Numbered from the stretch's first letter, positions 50,217 through 62,400 are shown. The stretch is 64,000 nucleotides of DNA from Argentina anserina (GCF_933775445.1 NC_065875.1:20769555-20833554), one strand, 5' to 3'. Made by a program: numbers and translations. Notes: generated from the letters alone by a model not told the origin.

Positions 50217-53200
50217 ATGGTTCGCTTGTATGTCGGGAATCTTGATTCTCGTTTTTCAGAATGGGAGCTTGAGATTAAGTTCCGTAAGTTTGGAAGTATT
50301 AGAAGAGTATGGGTTGCAAAGAAACCACTGGGATATGCTTTCATTGATTTTGTTCATATTAGCGATGCGGAGATTGCTATTCGAAAGTTAAATGGTCAGA
50401 ATGGTTGGAGAGTTGAGTTCTCACACGATCCTAGACATCCTGTGGGACAATTTTGCACTAATGGTAATATCTCTATTACTACAAAACCTCGAGCATGTGG
50501 AAATATCGGTATGGCTTTAAACGTTTCTAACTTTGTTAGTTCTGATACTTGGATTATTGATTCTGGTGCATCTGATCATATGACTTATGATAAATCTTAC
50601 TTTAATACTAAGTTGTCTTCTCCACCAGTGTCTTATGTTACCAATGCCAATGGTGAGATTTTTCCCGTGTTAGGGAGAGGGTCAATTCGTATCACTCCTC
50701 TTTTAGAACTTAATAATGTTCTATATGTATCTGACTTATCACATCACTTGTTATCTGTTCCCCAGTTGAACACTGAGTCTCGGTGTTCTGTAACATTTTT
50801 TCTCATGTATGTGATTTTCCAGGATCTTCTCACCAGGGAGATAATCGGTCGAGGGGATTTGAGGGGCAGATTGTTTCACTTGGATCAGACATATGCAGGA
50901 GCTAAACCAGGAGCTCAACTATGCACTGCCTTGACTGCGAGTTCTAATCAGCTAAGTGAAATTTAGTTGTGGCATCGCCGATTGGGGCATTCATCTTTCC
51001 ATGTTATGAAAAAAGGCATGCCTTCCCTGTTTATTGGTGTTGATGTGTCCTCTTTGCATTGCGAAACATGTGTACTTGCTAAGAGTCATCGTTCTACATA
51101 TTCTCCGAGTATTTCTAAGAGTCATATCCCTTTTGAATTAATTCATTCGGATGTTTGGGGACCTTCAAAAGAGCTTACAACCAAGGGTATGAGGTACTAC
51201 GTGTCGTTTATTGATGATTGCACTAGAGTGTCTTGGATTGTTCTTCTTCAGACCAAAGATGAGGTCTTTCCTGCTTTCCAAGCTTTTCATACTCATGTCC
51301 AAACCCAGTACAATAGCACCATTAGAGTTCTTCATTCTGGTAATGGGGGGGGGGGGGAGTATGTTAACCGTGTCTTCCAACAGTTTTGTAAAAATCATGG
51401 GATTGTTCATCAAACCACATGTCCACGAACACCAGAACAAAATGAGGTATCTGAAAGAAAAAATCGTCATCTTCTTGAAATGGCTCGTTCCATTCTTTTT
51501 AGTGCTCATGTGCCTAAATATCTTTGGGGTGATGCTGTAGAGGCTTCAGCTTACCTTATCAATCGTCTCTCATCCAGTGTCCTTCAAGGGAAAATCCCTG
51601 TTCAGGTTCTTGCATCTCATGTTCTCATTCTTTCTTTTCACAATATATATGCCCATGTTTTTGGTTGCGTGGCTTTTGTTCATGTTCCTAAAAGTCAGCA
51701 AAAGTCTAAGTTGGATCCTCGGGTGATCAAGTGCGTGTTTGTTGGTTATGGAAGCAGTTAGAAGGGATACAAGTGTTATCATCCACCCACCAAAAAGTAC
51801 TATGTGACTATGGATGTCACTTTCTTTGAGGATATAAGCTATTTTATCTCTTCTGATACAGCTCTTCAGGGGGAGAATTCATTCTTTGAAGAGTTGTATC
51901 ATAGTGAGGGGGAGGAATCAGGTAAAAACATTGTTGGAGATACTTTGACTCTAGTAGCAGAAGCTCATTCTGAGGTTGATACTAGGACCCCAGTAGTAGA
52001 AGCCCAAGCTTTAAAAGACCAGATCCCAGTAGTATCAGACACTCCACAAGAGAGAAATGTCTGGGACACCCAGGTTCCAGAAAGGGAATCAATAGTGGAA
52101 AGCACAACTGCCCCTCCTGTCATCAATCATACCCCTGACCAACAGCTTCCTAGTACAGAAGGTCACTCATTTGAGGTATGTCCATCCACTGGTACTAGTT
52201 GTGAGTCTGATAGTAGACAATATGAGTTACCAAACAGGTCTACTAGAGGTCAACCCCCGACAAGATATGAACCAAGTTTACATACCAAATCCAAATATCA
52301 AGTAGCCAACTATATGTCCACTAAGAGATGATCAAAGTCATATGAATCTTTTGTGAATCAAATATATGTTGTATCAGTACCTAACAAAGTGCAGGATGCA
52401 TTGGGAGATCCAAAGTGGAGGAAAGCAATGGAGGAAGAGATTGAGGCATTACAGAAGAATGATACATGGGAACTTATGCCCCCACCACATGGCAAGAAAG
52501 TTGTAGGGTGTCGTTGGGTGTTCACTGTGAAGCATAATTCGGATGGATCAATCAACCGGTATAAAGCACGCCTTGTTGCGAAGGGATTTGCTCAAACCTA
52601 TGGTATTGATTATGATGAAACTTTTGCCCCTGTCGCAAAGATGAACATTGTTCGAGTTCTCCTTTCGTGTGCTGTCAGCTTGAACTGGCCACTCCGACAG
52701 TTTGACGTCAAGAATGCATTTCTTCATGGCGAGTTAGCTGAAGAGGTGTATATGAGTCTTCCTCCAGGGTATGTAACTACCTCTTCTGGTGATTTTGTGT
52801 GCAAATTGAAAAAGTCTTTATATGGCTTCAAACAGTCACTTCGTGCTTAGTTTGGGAAGTTCTCATAGTTCATGCGGAAGATTGGTTACAAACAAAGTAA
52901 TTCAGATCATACCCTGTTTCTCAAGCATCATCAAGGGAATGTAGTAGCCCTAATTATATATGTTGATGATATGATAGTTACTGGTAATGATACTATTGAG
53001 ATGGATAGATTACAGAAGCAACTAGCCACAAAGTTTGAGATGAAAGACCTAGGTACACTTAAGTATTTTTTGGGCATTGAGGTAGCCAGGGGGAGTGATG
53101 ATATCTATCTTTGTCAGAGGAAGTACATTCTTGATCTACTAACAGAGACAGGTATGTTGGATTGCACTCCAATTAATACTCCTATTGAGCAGAACCATCG

Positions 53201-53918
53201 GTTAGCAGAGTATCCAGATCAAATCCCTACTGACAAACCTCGTTATCAGAGGCTAGTTGGACGCCTGATTTATCTATCACATACCAGACCAAATGTTGCG
53301 TATGCAGTAAGTGTAGTAAGTCAGTTCATGCATAATCCCAGTGAGGACCACATGGATGCTGTTGTAAGGATCTTAAGGTACTTGAAGTCAGCCCCGGGGA
53401 GAGGATTAATGTTTTCTAATCACAACAATATCCTTGAGGTATGTGGTTTCACAGATGTAGACTGGGCTGGAAATATTACAGATCAGAGGTCCACATCAGG
53501 GTATTTTACCTTTGTTGGAGGTAATCGTGTTACGTGGAGGAGTAAAAAACAAAATGTGGTAACTCGATCTAGTGCTGAAGCAGAATACAGAGGTATGACT
53601 TAAGGAGTGTGCGAGTTGTTATGGCTTAGGAATTTATTACAAGATTTGGGTGTTAAACCTAAGTGTGCTATACAGCTGTATTGTGGCAACAAGGCAGCTA
53701 TTGATATTTCACAAAATCTTGTGCAGCATGATCGTACAAAACATGTAGAGGTTGATCGTCACTTTATAAAAGAGAAGTTAGACGCTAATATCATTTGTTT
53801 TCCGTTTGTTCCTACAGAAGAGCAACTTGCAGATATACTCACCAAAGGAGTGTCCAAGAAGGTTTTTTATGACTCACTTTGCAAGTTGGGCATGGTTGAT
53901 GTGTATGCGCCAACTTGA
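50217..53918 (+). pseudogene. RRM-protease-integrase-RT-RNase H polyprotein of the copia element, six stops
   Basis: A single frame throughout. RRM 50217-50429: RNP2 LYVGNL, RNP1 KPLGYAFIDF, ending NGWRVEFSH, matching the RSZ/SR type of splicing-factor RRM. Protease follows about 40 codons later: WIIDSGASDHMT. Integrase: zinc motif H-X3-H...C-X2-C (WHRRLGH, HCETC), core SDVWGP, DDCTR, and an expanded glycine run NGGGGEYV; then PEQNEVSERKNRHL. RT: WKAM-type start [34 protein letters not shown]. RNase H: TDVDWAG, SSAEAEYRGM, ADILTKG. In-frame stops: 50964 TAG, 51759 TAG, 52329 TGA, 52848 TAG, 52866 TAG, 53601 TAA. The first 249 codons (RRM plus protease) are open. Frame is never lost. Confidence 0.88.
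51345..51357 (+). repeat. G13 homopolymer inside the integrase
   Basis: Thirteen consecutive G encode the expanded glycine run in NGGGGEYV; copia integrases usually have two glycines here, so the tract has grown by about 6 bp without breaking frame. Confidence 0.8.
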
Positions 53919-53925
53919 GGGGGAG

Positions 53926-54112
53926 TGTTAGCATGTGTGTGAGCTGTGTAAAGCAACAAACATGGTGGTAGAACAGCTAGATTCATCATTAGAGATAGTG
54001 CTAACAGCAATGTCATTGTCTAATTCAGTTCCTATAAATAGCTAGAATTGTATCAAGATTATATATCAATGTCAAACAATTAATACAAGAATTGTTCATA
54101 CATGTTTTAACT
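53926..54112 (+). repeat. 3' LTR of the copia element
   Basis: 187 bp, near-identical to the 5' LTR: three substitutions (in GGTAGAACAGC, and CAATGTCAAAC) and one extra A (GCAATGTC). Confidence 0.9.
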
Positions 54113-54190
54113 AACTCCAGTGATTCAAAACTAGCATCAGGCTACTCATCATCCCACTTTGACCAACTTCGATCCTGTGCTCATCAATAA

Positions 54191-54441
54191 ATGGATGCTG
54201 CTGAATCTTCTTCTTCTAGGATTCGTGGCAAATATCATGTCTTTCTGAGTTTTAGAGGGGGAGACACTTGGAAGACCTTTGTTAGCCATCTCTACAATAC
54301 TCTACAGCGGAAGTCACTCACTACCTTCATAGATACTGAACAGCTTGGAAAAGGGGACGTGCTCGGGGTGCTACTGTTGAAGAACGGGAGCGGTGGAACC
54401 TTGCTCTAAATAAAGTTGGCAATATACACGGCTGGGATAAG
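54191..54441 (+). pseudogene. TIR domain of a TIR-NBS-LRR resistance gene, internally deleted
   Basis: Begins with MDAAESSSSRIRGKYHVFLS, the start of a TIR domain: FRGGDTWKTFVSHLYN and TTFIDTEQLGKGD follow. It then jumps, in another frame (from 54364), to VEERERWNLALNKVGNIHGW, the usual end of the TIR exon. The middle of the domain (roughly 60-70 residues) is deleted with a frameshift; as read it would stop at 54407-54409. No NBS or LRR follows. The copia element inserted 74 bp upstream of the start codon, in the former promoter or leader. Confidence 0.85.
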
Positions 54442-55180
54442 AAAAAAAAATACACCAGAAATTGTCAACTACAGTGTGTTCTAAGGGTAAGCTAGTGAAT
54501 CTAAGGGTGGGTTTGAGCGAATCTAAACTAAATCGATTCCATTATAGCGAATATAATGACATTTGCTCAGGCCATCTGATTTGAAATTTGTTCACTTGGT
54601 GAACAACTTAACTTAGATGTGGTAGTGTGAATTCGATAGAGTCCAAATTTTGGCTTTTTAAAACCCCTTGAAATCAGCCTGATGATGGTTCAACTTATAG
54701 TGTGACTGAAAGCTCTTATATCAGTTGAATGAACCATAATGAATGGGTAAATTTGAATGTGTATTTCAGATGGAAGCTCATTTTGAATGTGTCGAGATGA
54801 TCCAACATTTTTTGTTCGTCAAGTTTTCTTATGAATGAGATCATGAAAAAGTTTTCCAAAAACCATTTTTGCGTATGTCAAGCATCGATCGAGTTATGAA
54901 TTTTAATTGTTGTAATTTTGATTTTTCATATTTATAGTATCGTTGCTTTGTATTAACTTTTTAACATAGATTTGTTATGAAATTCTAAGAGAACAAATTT
55001 GAGTGCAATTGTGCAAGGAAGATGGTTCTGATAAATCTTTAAATTGGATGTATATAGCCTTTTAAAGGATGGTGAATCTTCTAGCTAATCTAAACAAGTG
55101 CGCTAAACTCCCAAATCAACTGACACTATCAATGACCTCAATTAAAAGACCGGCATTATTCCGAGCGATCAGTGTTAAAA
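54442..55180. other. spacer, possibly Helitron interior
   Basis: AT-rich, no gene. If the hairpin at 55181-55200 is a Helitron end, some of this is its interior; I could not find the 5' TC end. Confidence 0.35.
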
Positions 55181-55211
55181 CCCCGCGACTAGGCGCGGGG
55201 AATGTATCTAG
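55181..55211 (+). mobile_element. Helitron-like 3' terminus
   Basis: A perfect 7-bp stem CCCCGCG / CGCGGGG with a 6-nt loop, eleven bases before a CTAG end followed by T. This is the arrangement of Helitron 3' ends (hairpin, short spacer, CTRR, T). Only the terminus is supported. Confidence 0.5.
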
Positions 55212-55304
55212 TGTTATGCATTTTGTGAATGGATATAGACTCGCTTTAGAATAAGTGTGAACGTTATTTCTTTCATAAATAGTCTATATGTGTTAGGTAG
55301 ATGT

Positions 55305-55763
55305 AAGTGTCGGCAATGGGCCGGGCCGCTGGGCTTTAACGATTTTTTAATTTTTCATGCCGGTCGGGCTGGGTTTATTAATAAAATCGAGGCCCACGGG
55401 CTACTTATGGGCCAATAACTTACGGGCTTTTTCGGGCCGGGCTTTTTGAATGAGCCAGGCCGGGCTCATTATTTTTATGTGTAATGTATTTTTTATTAAA
55501 AAATATGGTAATTAATTAACTAAATATAGTACAAAAGATAAGAAATATAATAAAATAATTTAACTAATTAACATATACAACAAATAAATACATATAAAAT
55601 TATTAATTTTAAAAATAAACGGACTTTGGGCGGACTTTTTAGGGTCGGGCCGGGCTTTGGCCTTATGGGCTCCAACGAGCCGGGCCGAGACTTTGAACCT
55701 TCGACCTTTACCCGGCCTTATACCCATAGGGTCGGGCTACCCACGGACCAAATGATGACCCTC
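55305..55763. mobile_element. non-autonomous hAT-type element with 8-bp target duplication
   Basis: Flanked by GTAGATGT at 55297-55304 and 55764-55771. Imperfect inverted ends: AAGTGTCGGCAA against GAGGGTCATCAT. Both arms are rich in GGGCCGGGC and its complement, and the middle is very AT-rich; this GGCCCGG-rich form is typical of plant hAT MITEs. No transposase. Confidence 0.8.
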
Positions 55764-55977
55764 GTAGATGTTTTCCATCTAAAAACCTTTGATTTATCCT
55801 TGAAATAATAACTGATGGATATGTATGTGCGTATGGCCACTATGCTCCGTTATATTGGCTATTACGCTTTTCAATAAAAAAAAATATTCTAGCGGATTAC
55901 CTCAGCCGAAGCAGTAGCCAATATGCTCCAGTATAATTCCATGAGCTCAGATTATAATCCAAAAAATAAGAACGCTA

Positions 55978-55989
55978 GGGGGGGGGGGG
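55978..55989. repeat. G12 homopolymer
   Basis: Twelve consecutive G in spacer after CTA. Confidence 0.85.
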
Positions 55990-56173
55990 AATTTATTTTG
56001 TAATAAGCTATGAACCAGATCAACGGTAAATCATTTGCAAAACATGACAAGGAATATGATTGAATGGGTTCGCTTTCACACTTACTCTAATGGAGGAACT
56101 GAACCGGGGAATCACTGATTCCTTACAAGAATGTGGGGAACTAGAGGCTAGAGCAAAACACAAATTAGCCTCC

Positions 56174-56178
<5 letters not shown>

Positions 56179-56212
<34 letters not shown>
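56179..56212. repeat. (CT)17 microsatellite
   Basis: Seventeen perfect CT repeats in the 3' flank of the BPP-like gene. Confidence 0.95.
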
Positions 56213-56214
<2 letters not shown>

Positions 56215-56433
56215 TATCAGACTAATGACAAGCGAAAACTTTACAATTACGTCATCCAAACAGCGTGGCATTCTTACAGATGTATACGATTATCGACCAA
56301 CACATAATTGGCATCTGCCCAGACAATCCTTCAGATAAATACTCATTGGCATCACCTCCATTGGAACCACTGAACGGAGTGGCCAAAGGGCAAGCTGGGC
56401 GCACTGTGAGCAGGCTTGGAACGAGATAAATAC

Positions 56434-59400
56434 TCACATTATCGTGCAGTTGCACTTGGATTCCAGCTTTGGGGGCTTCAAGCCGTCTGCCTTGTTGGGA
56501 GGAAGCCCTACAGGGCGTTGTTGCAAACCCTCGTCAACATTCTCATTATCATTCTCATTCTCGTCATTCTCGGTCTTACTTCCAATGGGACCTGCATCTG
56601 TTTCCAACCGCTTTTGCCTACCCTTTAGAGATTTTACAGAGCGTCTACTGACAGTTCTGCCACGTGGATCCTTTCTCTCGGGATTGGAATTCCCCAATAT
56701 TGTAACCGTAGGCTGTGAACCTTCCAATGGTACTGACTGCTCCTTTTCTATTGCTATCGTTGCAGCCTGGTAGGCCAGATCATGGACAATGGAGCTGCAT
56801 AAAAGTATTGTATCAGTTGCCTCTTCCAGTGTTAGGTTTCTTTTTTTGCATCGACCTTGACTCTCAACCATTACTGTTGATTCCTCATCTGAAAAACATA
56901 CAGAATTGGTCAGCTAATCACTCAAATTCCATATCAAGACCAAGTTCGAAGCACAGAAGACACACGACTGCAAAGAGTGTGGTCACCATGGTTCACAACT
57001 GGAAAATAATTAGTGCGAGCTATAATAACAGAATTTGTGCATATTTCAAAACATGAACTCCACACAACACTCGCTCACAAGGAAATGTTTAAATTAATAG
57101 TATACATGATCCTGAATTTAAACCTGCACTTTAGATGGATTTCATAGCAACCCCAAATCTATAAAAACTGTCAAGTATGGGCATGGAAATGAAAAGGTGA
57201 TCTAGTTCTCCCAAAAATGATCAAGGTCGCACTTGACCACTAAATGCTCCCCGTTTCCTAAGGCAAAGGAACATATGGTTCTGAGTTGTGCTCAAAATTA
57301 ATTAACACTTCGACTAATGTGTCACGCATATTCAGTCTTGTTGAAATGTAACATTGAAACATTGAGAAGTGGAGGTAGATGATAGAGAATTGTCATTTCT
57401 ATTCCTAAAAAGTGAATCCACTTTTTCCACTTACATAGCGAGTGCATAAGTTGCAGCTTATGTTACTAGCATCCTATAATACAAGTTGAGTATGAGAAAT
57501 AAAAAGTACGATAGACAATGTCATTGGGTGGCTCTATATAGAATAGTACAATACACAACTTCCCTGGGACAGCATAGAATTAAGCTCCATGTAATCCCCT
57601 ATAATCCTATCAAAACTTTAAACAGACAACAGAAAAAACAATTAAAAGCTCATTATAAGCAATGCATATCATACCTAGGATGCCATGTGTATTATTGGTG
57701 GTGTTGGTCTCTGGAATAGATGATGTCGGATTACTGTCGGAAGGATTTGGAATTGAAGTCTCCTGAAAGTCCTCCATGGTACTCTTTGATTCAAAAGAAG
57801 CATCATCGCTAATGGAAACAGAGGTTCTGTGAATACCTTTTTCAGTTTCTATTTCTGAGACTGTAATCAAAGAGCTGTGACTAGTGATCTGTTCAACATC
57901 CACTCCATTATTCCTACTGATTTGGATGATATTTTCCTTGTTCAATAATGAAGACTCGGGATCTATAGCTGATACTTCTATATCTGTGGCACTCCTGGTG
58001 TTGTTTTGCCCGTCTTCACTGCATTCATTTGGTTTTTCACAGCTGGGAAACATTGCAACTGTATTGTTCTCTAACAAAGTATCAGCTGTGTGGCTCGACA
58101 TTTCTGAAGTAGAAGCATCAGCTCTGGTACTTCTAACAATGATTTCCTCATCCTCTTCAACAACAGTTGTCCTGGTTGAAGTTGTGGAAACATTTGCTTC
58201 CATACAGTATGATGCTGGCCGATATTCTTCAGATGCGGTGTGTGCCTTTACTGCACCATCATATTGCCCATTTCCCACAGTACCCTCGAAATCGTTATCA
58301 ATCGTATCTGAAGAAAGACCTAACACTTCACGGGTATAGTTTGGAAGTCCATGGGATGATGACCCAGTTCTCTGGTGCTTCATGCTTGTGTCATGTCGAT
58401 GACTCTCCATGTCTGCTAACCCAATGCTTTGTAGCTTCATGTTTGTTTCATCTCTGCTATTCTCCATTTCTAATTTCTTGCTGCTAAATTGGCGCTGCAC
58501 ACGAGCCTCCGTTAGTCTAGATGGACTAAAATCAACAGAAGATGATGCAGAGAAACTACCATGTCCAATGGAGCTTCTCATACTGTTTGAACTATCTCTA
58601 GCATATGACAGATCCTCATAAGGTATGGCAGTGGCTGTGAAAGTCCTGCTCTGAACTGCGCCCTTGCTACTGCTAGTCCTCTTCAGCAGTATAGAAATGC
58701 CTGTACCTTCTGAAATGTCAGCCCTCATATTTGAATAGGTATTAGAATGATGTGATTTTTGAAACCCAGTATCACTATCAGGTGAACCACCACCAAGAAA
58801 TAATGAGCGTGCCTCTTGCTGCTTGGAGAGCCCATCGTCACCTCCCTTCACAAGTGGCATTGCAAGAGCATTATCTTGTAAGACATTATGAGTTTGCTCG
58901 TTGCAAGTAATTTGGCCTTGATCATCATTCTCTTCAGCATTCTTTGATTCCTCAAGATCAGTCACCTGTGGAGATCCAGGTACAACTCTCATGGTTTCCC
59001 TTTCATCCAAAGGCTTTTCTTCTCCCAAGTTATTTACAGACAAAGGTGCAGAGTTATCAGGAACTACGTCTCTCTCCGGAATCAGGACACTCAGAAGTTT
59101 ATCTTTCCTACTGCATTCTGGACAGAGTCGAATCTTCCTTTCCACCTCGTTAGAAGCATAGTACTTGCAGCCACATTTGAAACAAAGTTCCATATCTTCT
59201 AAGCTATCAATTTCAGATAAATCACCCTTAACATGAGAATCTTCAATGATTGAACCAACTTCCTTCAAGATATTGGGATGGCCAGAATCCTCAGAATCAG
59301 CAGTTGCACACTCAACTGTAGAATTTCTAGTGAACTCAACATCATGAACTTCATGTGATCCATCATAAATATCATGTTTCATGTCTTCATTTACTACATC

Positions 59401-62400
59401 CATCTTATCAAAAGCAAATACTTCATCATGACCATCAGAGTATGGCACCTTCTCAGATTCAATTGCCATATCATCCTGGTTGTGCTCACTTCCTTCAGTA
59501 TCAGGTGCAAAACTTGTCCCTAGATCAGAACTTGCATTGCTACTAGTTGTGACTGAGGAGTTCCTGGAAATCAGAGGATGATGAGCAGAACTTGATTTTC
59601 CAACATAAAAGGTGCTACTCGGAACACTGGACAAGAGTGGCCTGAACATGTTTTGAGGAGTTTTACGATGATCCTGCACAACATTGAGACATGACTCCTA
59701 TGAGATGTATATTGGTATACTATGAACCTAGACATCATAAGAGAAGCACCAGCGGGAGTCTAAAAATAATGGAAACCAATACTTAAATATGTGTTTGTAC
59801 GCTAATAAAAAAAGTATTTAATAAATTGAAGGATGCTACTGCTTCATACTTCATGACAAAGAAATTAATTTTACTAGAAACCAATAATATTGCCAGGAGA
59901 GAGAAATAAAAATAATTTATTATGCTTCATGTGAGTAGTTTAATACTTAAACCAACATAATAATTAGGGTAGAAAAGTAGTGCAGAACAAAGACTAAGAA
60001 TAAAAGTAGAATATAACACATTTGTAGACAACATGAGTTCCCCAATGACTAAGCAACCACAGTTAGTAAGAACATAGTGCATTAACTACATATCAAATCG
60101 ATAGTCACATCAACTGCTAGACAAACAAAATTAAAAATTACCATTTGTCGAATAGCAGAATCAAAAGATCTTTTTGGAGCAGAAGATGGGGACACCAGTT
60201 TGGCTGAATTCTTTGAGAAGGCCACAGCTCTGTTGTTTGAGAAGGCAGAAACTCTTTTCAGAGTTGATCGGTCTAAACTGCCCACAGGAAGAGATTGTAA
60301 AGAGTCCAGATCATCATCACCAGAAGAGGCAATAGAACCTTTGCCCTGAGAGCTAAATGGGTCTCTATCATGACTATGAGATGAACTGACAATTCTTGAA
60401 GCAGTTGGAGACATTGACTGCCTTCTGTACCCAGATGCAGGTGAGGAACCCCTCCCACTTCTAGATGCTGGAGAGGAACCCCTGACATATGTTGCCGGCC
60501 GATCAGCAAGAGAAGTGCGGAGGTTGGGGGGTGCATCACTGGAGAAGCCTGGAATGTTTGTTTGCCATGCTTTTATTTTCGGTGAAGCAGAGTTCCCTCT
60601 ACTTGCCGTTACAGGAGAAGTTCCCCTTCTCCCCGGTGGGGCCACAATACCACTGGATCCAGTGCTCATCCTCCTGGGAGTAGGGGTAGAAGACCTTGGA
60701 GCAGGGGACGGGGATTTACTAGGGGGAGTAGATGGTCTTCGTGATGGGGTACCAGGATGTGATGAAGTAGCAGAATGTGATGGAGTAGCAGGACGTGAGG
60801 GAGAAGCAGGACGCAGACTTGGGTTAGGACTGGAGTTACGTGTTGATGATGGCCTTCCTCTTGACTGTAATGTACTATTCCCAGAACGAGGAGATGGGCT
60901 AAGGCGACTAGGACTAGCACTACCCCTGCTGCTTCTGTAACTCTTTTCCATCTGCAAAGAATTCAGATATCATGTAAATCATAGGAAAATTGAAGTCTGC
61001 ATACCCTTTGGAAATCTAAGTTTATAACGGAACATATTTGAATCCCATAAAAACAAATCACAGCCTACCGTGGATGATCTTGATATAGAAATAGGCTGAC
61101 TTCGAGGTCTCCCCCTCTCAGTCGTATTGACTGGTGGTGGCTCATCATCCAAGGATGGAAACAGTGGAGTGTCGGGAGGTGTTAATAACCTTTGAAAAAA
61201 ATAACACCACATCATACCATCAATAAAAGAGAGAAACAAGAATGGATTCCTGACGCTAGCTGAGAAAAATCATGAAAAGAACGAAATTGCAATGTATTTC
61301 TCATAAAAACAATAACTACACTGTTTCTGTTTCTGCTACATAGACAATTTCCGTGTAGAAAAATTTCAGCTCTTTGACAGAAAGGAAAATGTGGAGTGTG
61401 AGGAGATGTTAATAACCTTTGAAACCCATACCACCAGATCATTCATCAGTTACAGAAGGAGAAAGGATAATAATTGGCAGATGAGTATCATGAAAAGAAC
61501 AAAAATGCAATTCATTTGTCCATAACCATTTAGTTGTTACTCTGTAAATAAATAGACAATTTTCAGGTAGCCAAATTTTGGCTGTTTCACAGAAAGGAAC
61601 AAGCAGAGTGTGCCTGTGTGCGTGCGTGCTTGTGCTAACTAATAACATCAGATCACACCATCAGTCACGAAGAGAAAAATGACTACAGATACCGACTGAA
61701 AATCATCAGGCAAAGAACAAAAATGCAAAGAGTTTCTCCATATAACCATAAACATATAAGTTTTGCTCTCTGTGATTAAGTAGACAGTTCCAAGTCGAAC
61801 AATTTTGGCTATTTGATTAAAAAACTTGAGTCATCAGCCGCGTAATGTCAGAATAGTGGAAAAATATGAAAGCTACAGAATTGTATAGATCATCTAATCC
61901 ATCTTAGAAGCAATTTAATCATGTTTTTTTGTTATTGCAAAATAATTCAGCATATCATAGAACTGATGAGCTAGCAACGATTAACCAAAGTGTCAGATAA
62001 AAGTAAACTCACCACTCATAGTCATTTTTATCTTCTTCCGCATTAAGCAAATCACTACTCTCCCCCCGCGTAGGAATGGTGATTTCCAACTTGAAATCCG
62101 AAAATTGCCTCAATTTCGTAGCTGTAAAACCAAAAAAAATAAAATAAATGAACCCCTGTCAGCCCTACTACCACTGAATCATAAAATTATCCCCAACCAA
62201 AACGATAAAATCAATGTCATCTTACAAAATGTGTCTTCAAGATCATCCGACTGAAGCAAGAAATCCTCCTTCTCTCGAATCTGCATTTCGTTGAACAAAG
62301 CAAGATCCTCATCTTTCTCTCTCACAATCATACCAGCCTCGAAACTCCTACCTCGCCTGTGCTGACTCCCTCTCGCTTCTCGGCCAGGAGAGCACCTCAA

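Larger units (their letters stand above)
49262..54112 (+). mobile_element. Ty1/copia LTR retrotransposon, full-length, gag replaced by an RRM
   Basis: 5' LTR 49262-49447 and 3' LTR 53926-54112, target duplication AACTC at 49257-49261 and 54113-54117. The primer-binding site TGGTATCAGAGC (initiator tRNA-Met) starts at 49448; the polypurine tract GAGGGGGAG precedes the 3' LTR. Order protease, integrase, RT, RNase H is the copia order. The LTRs differ by about three substitutions and one 1-bp indel, about 98% identity, so the insertion is young. No gag domain or gag CCHC knuckle is present; the long frame starts instead with an RNA recognition motif. The pol frame has six in-frame stops, so this copy is not autonomous. 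Confidence 0.93.

Noticed and set aside
50964..53603. Programmed stop-codon readthrough in the copia polyprotein
   Set aside because: Six different stops of all three types, at sites including conserved Trp and Gln; decay is far more likely.
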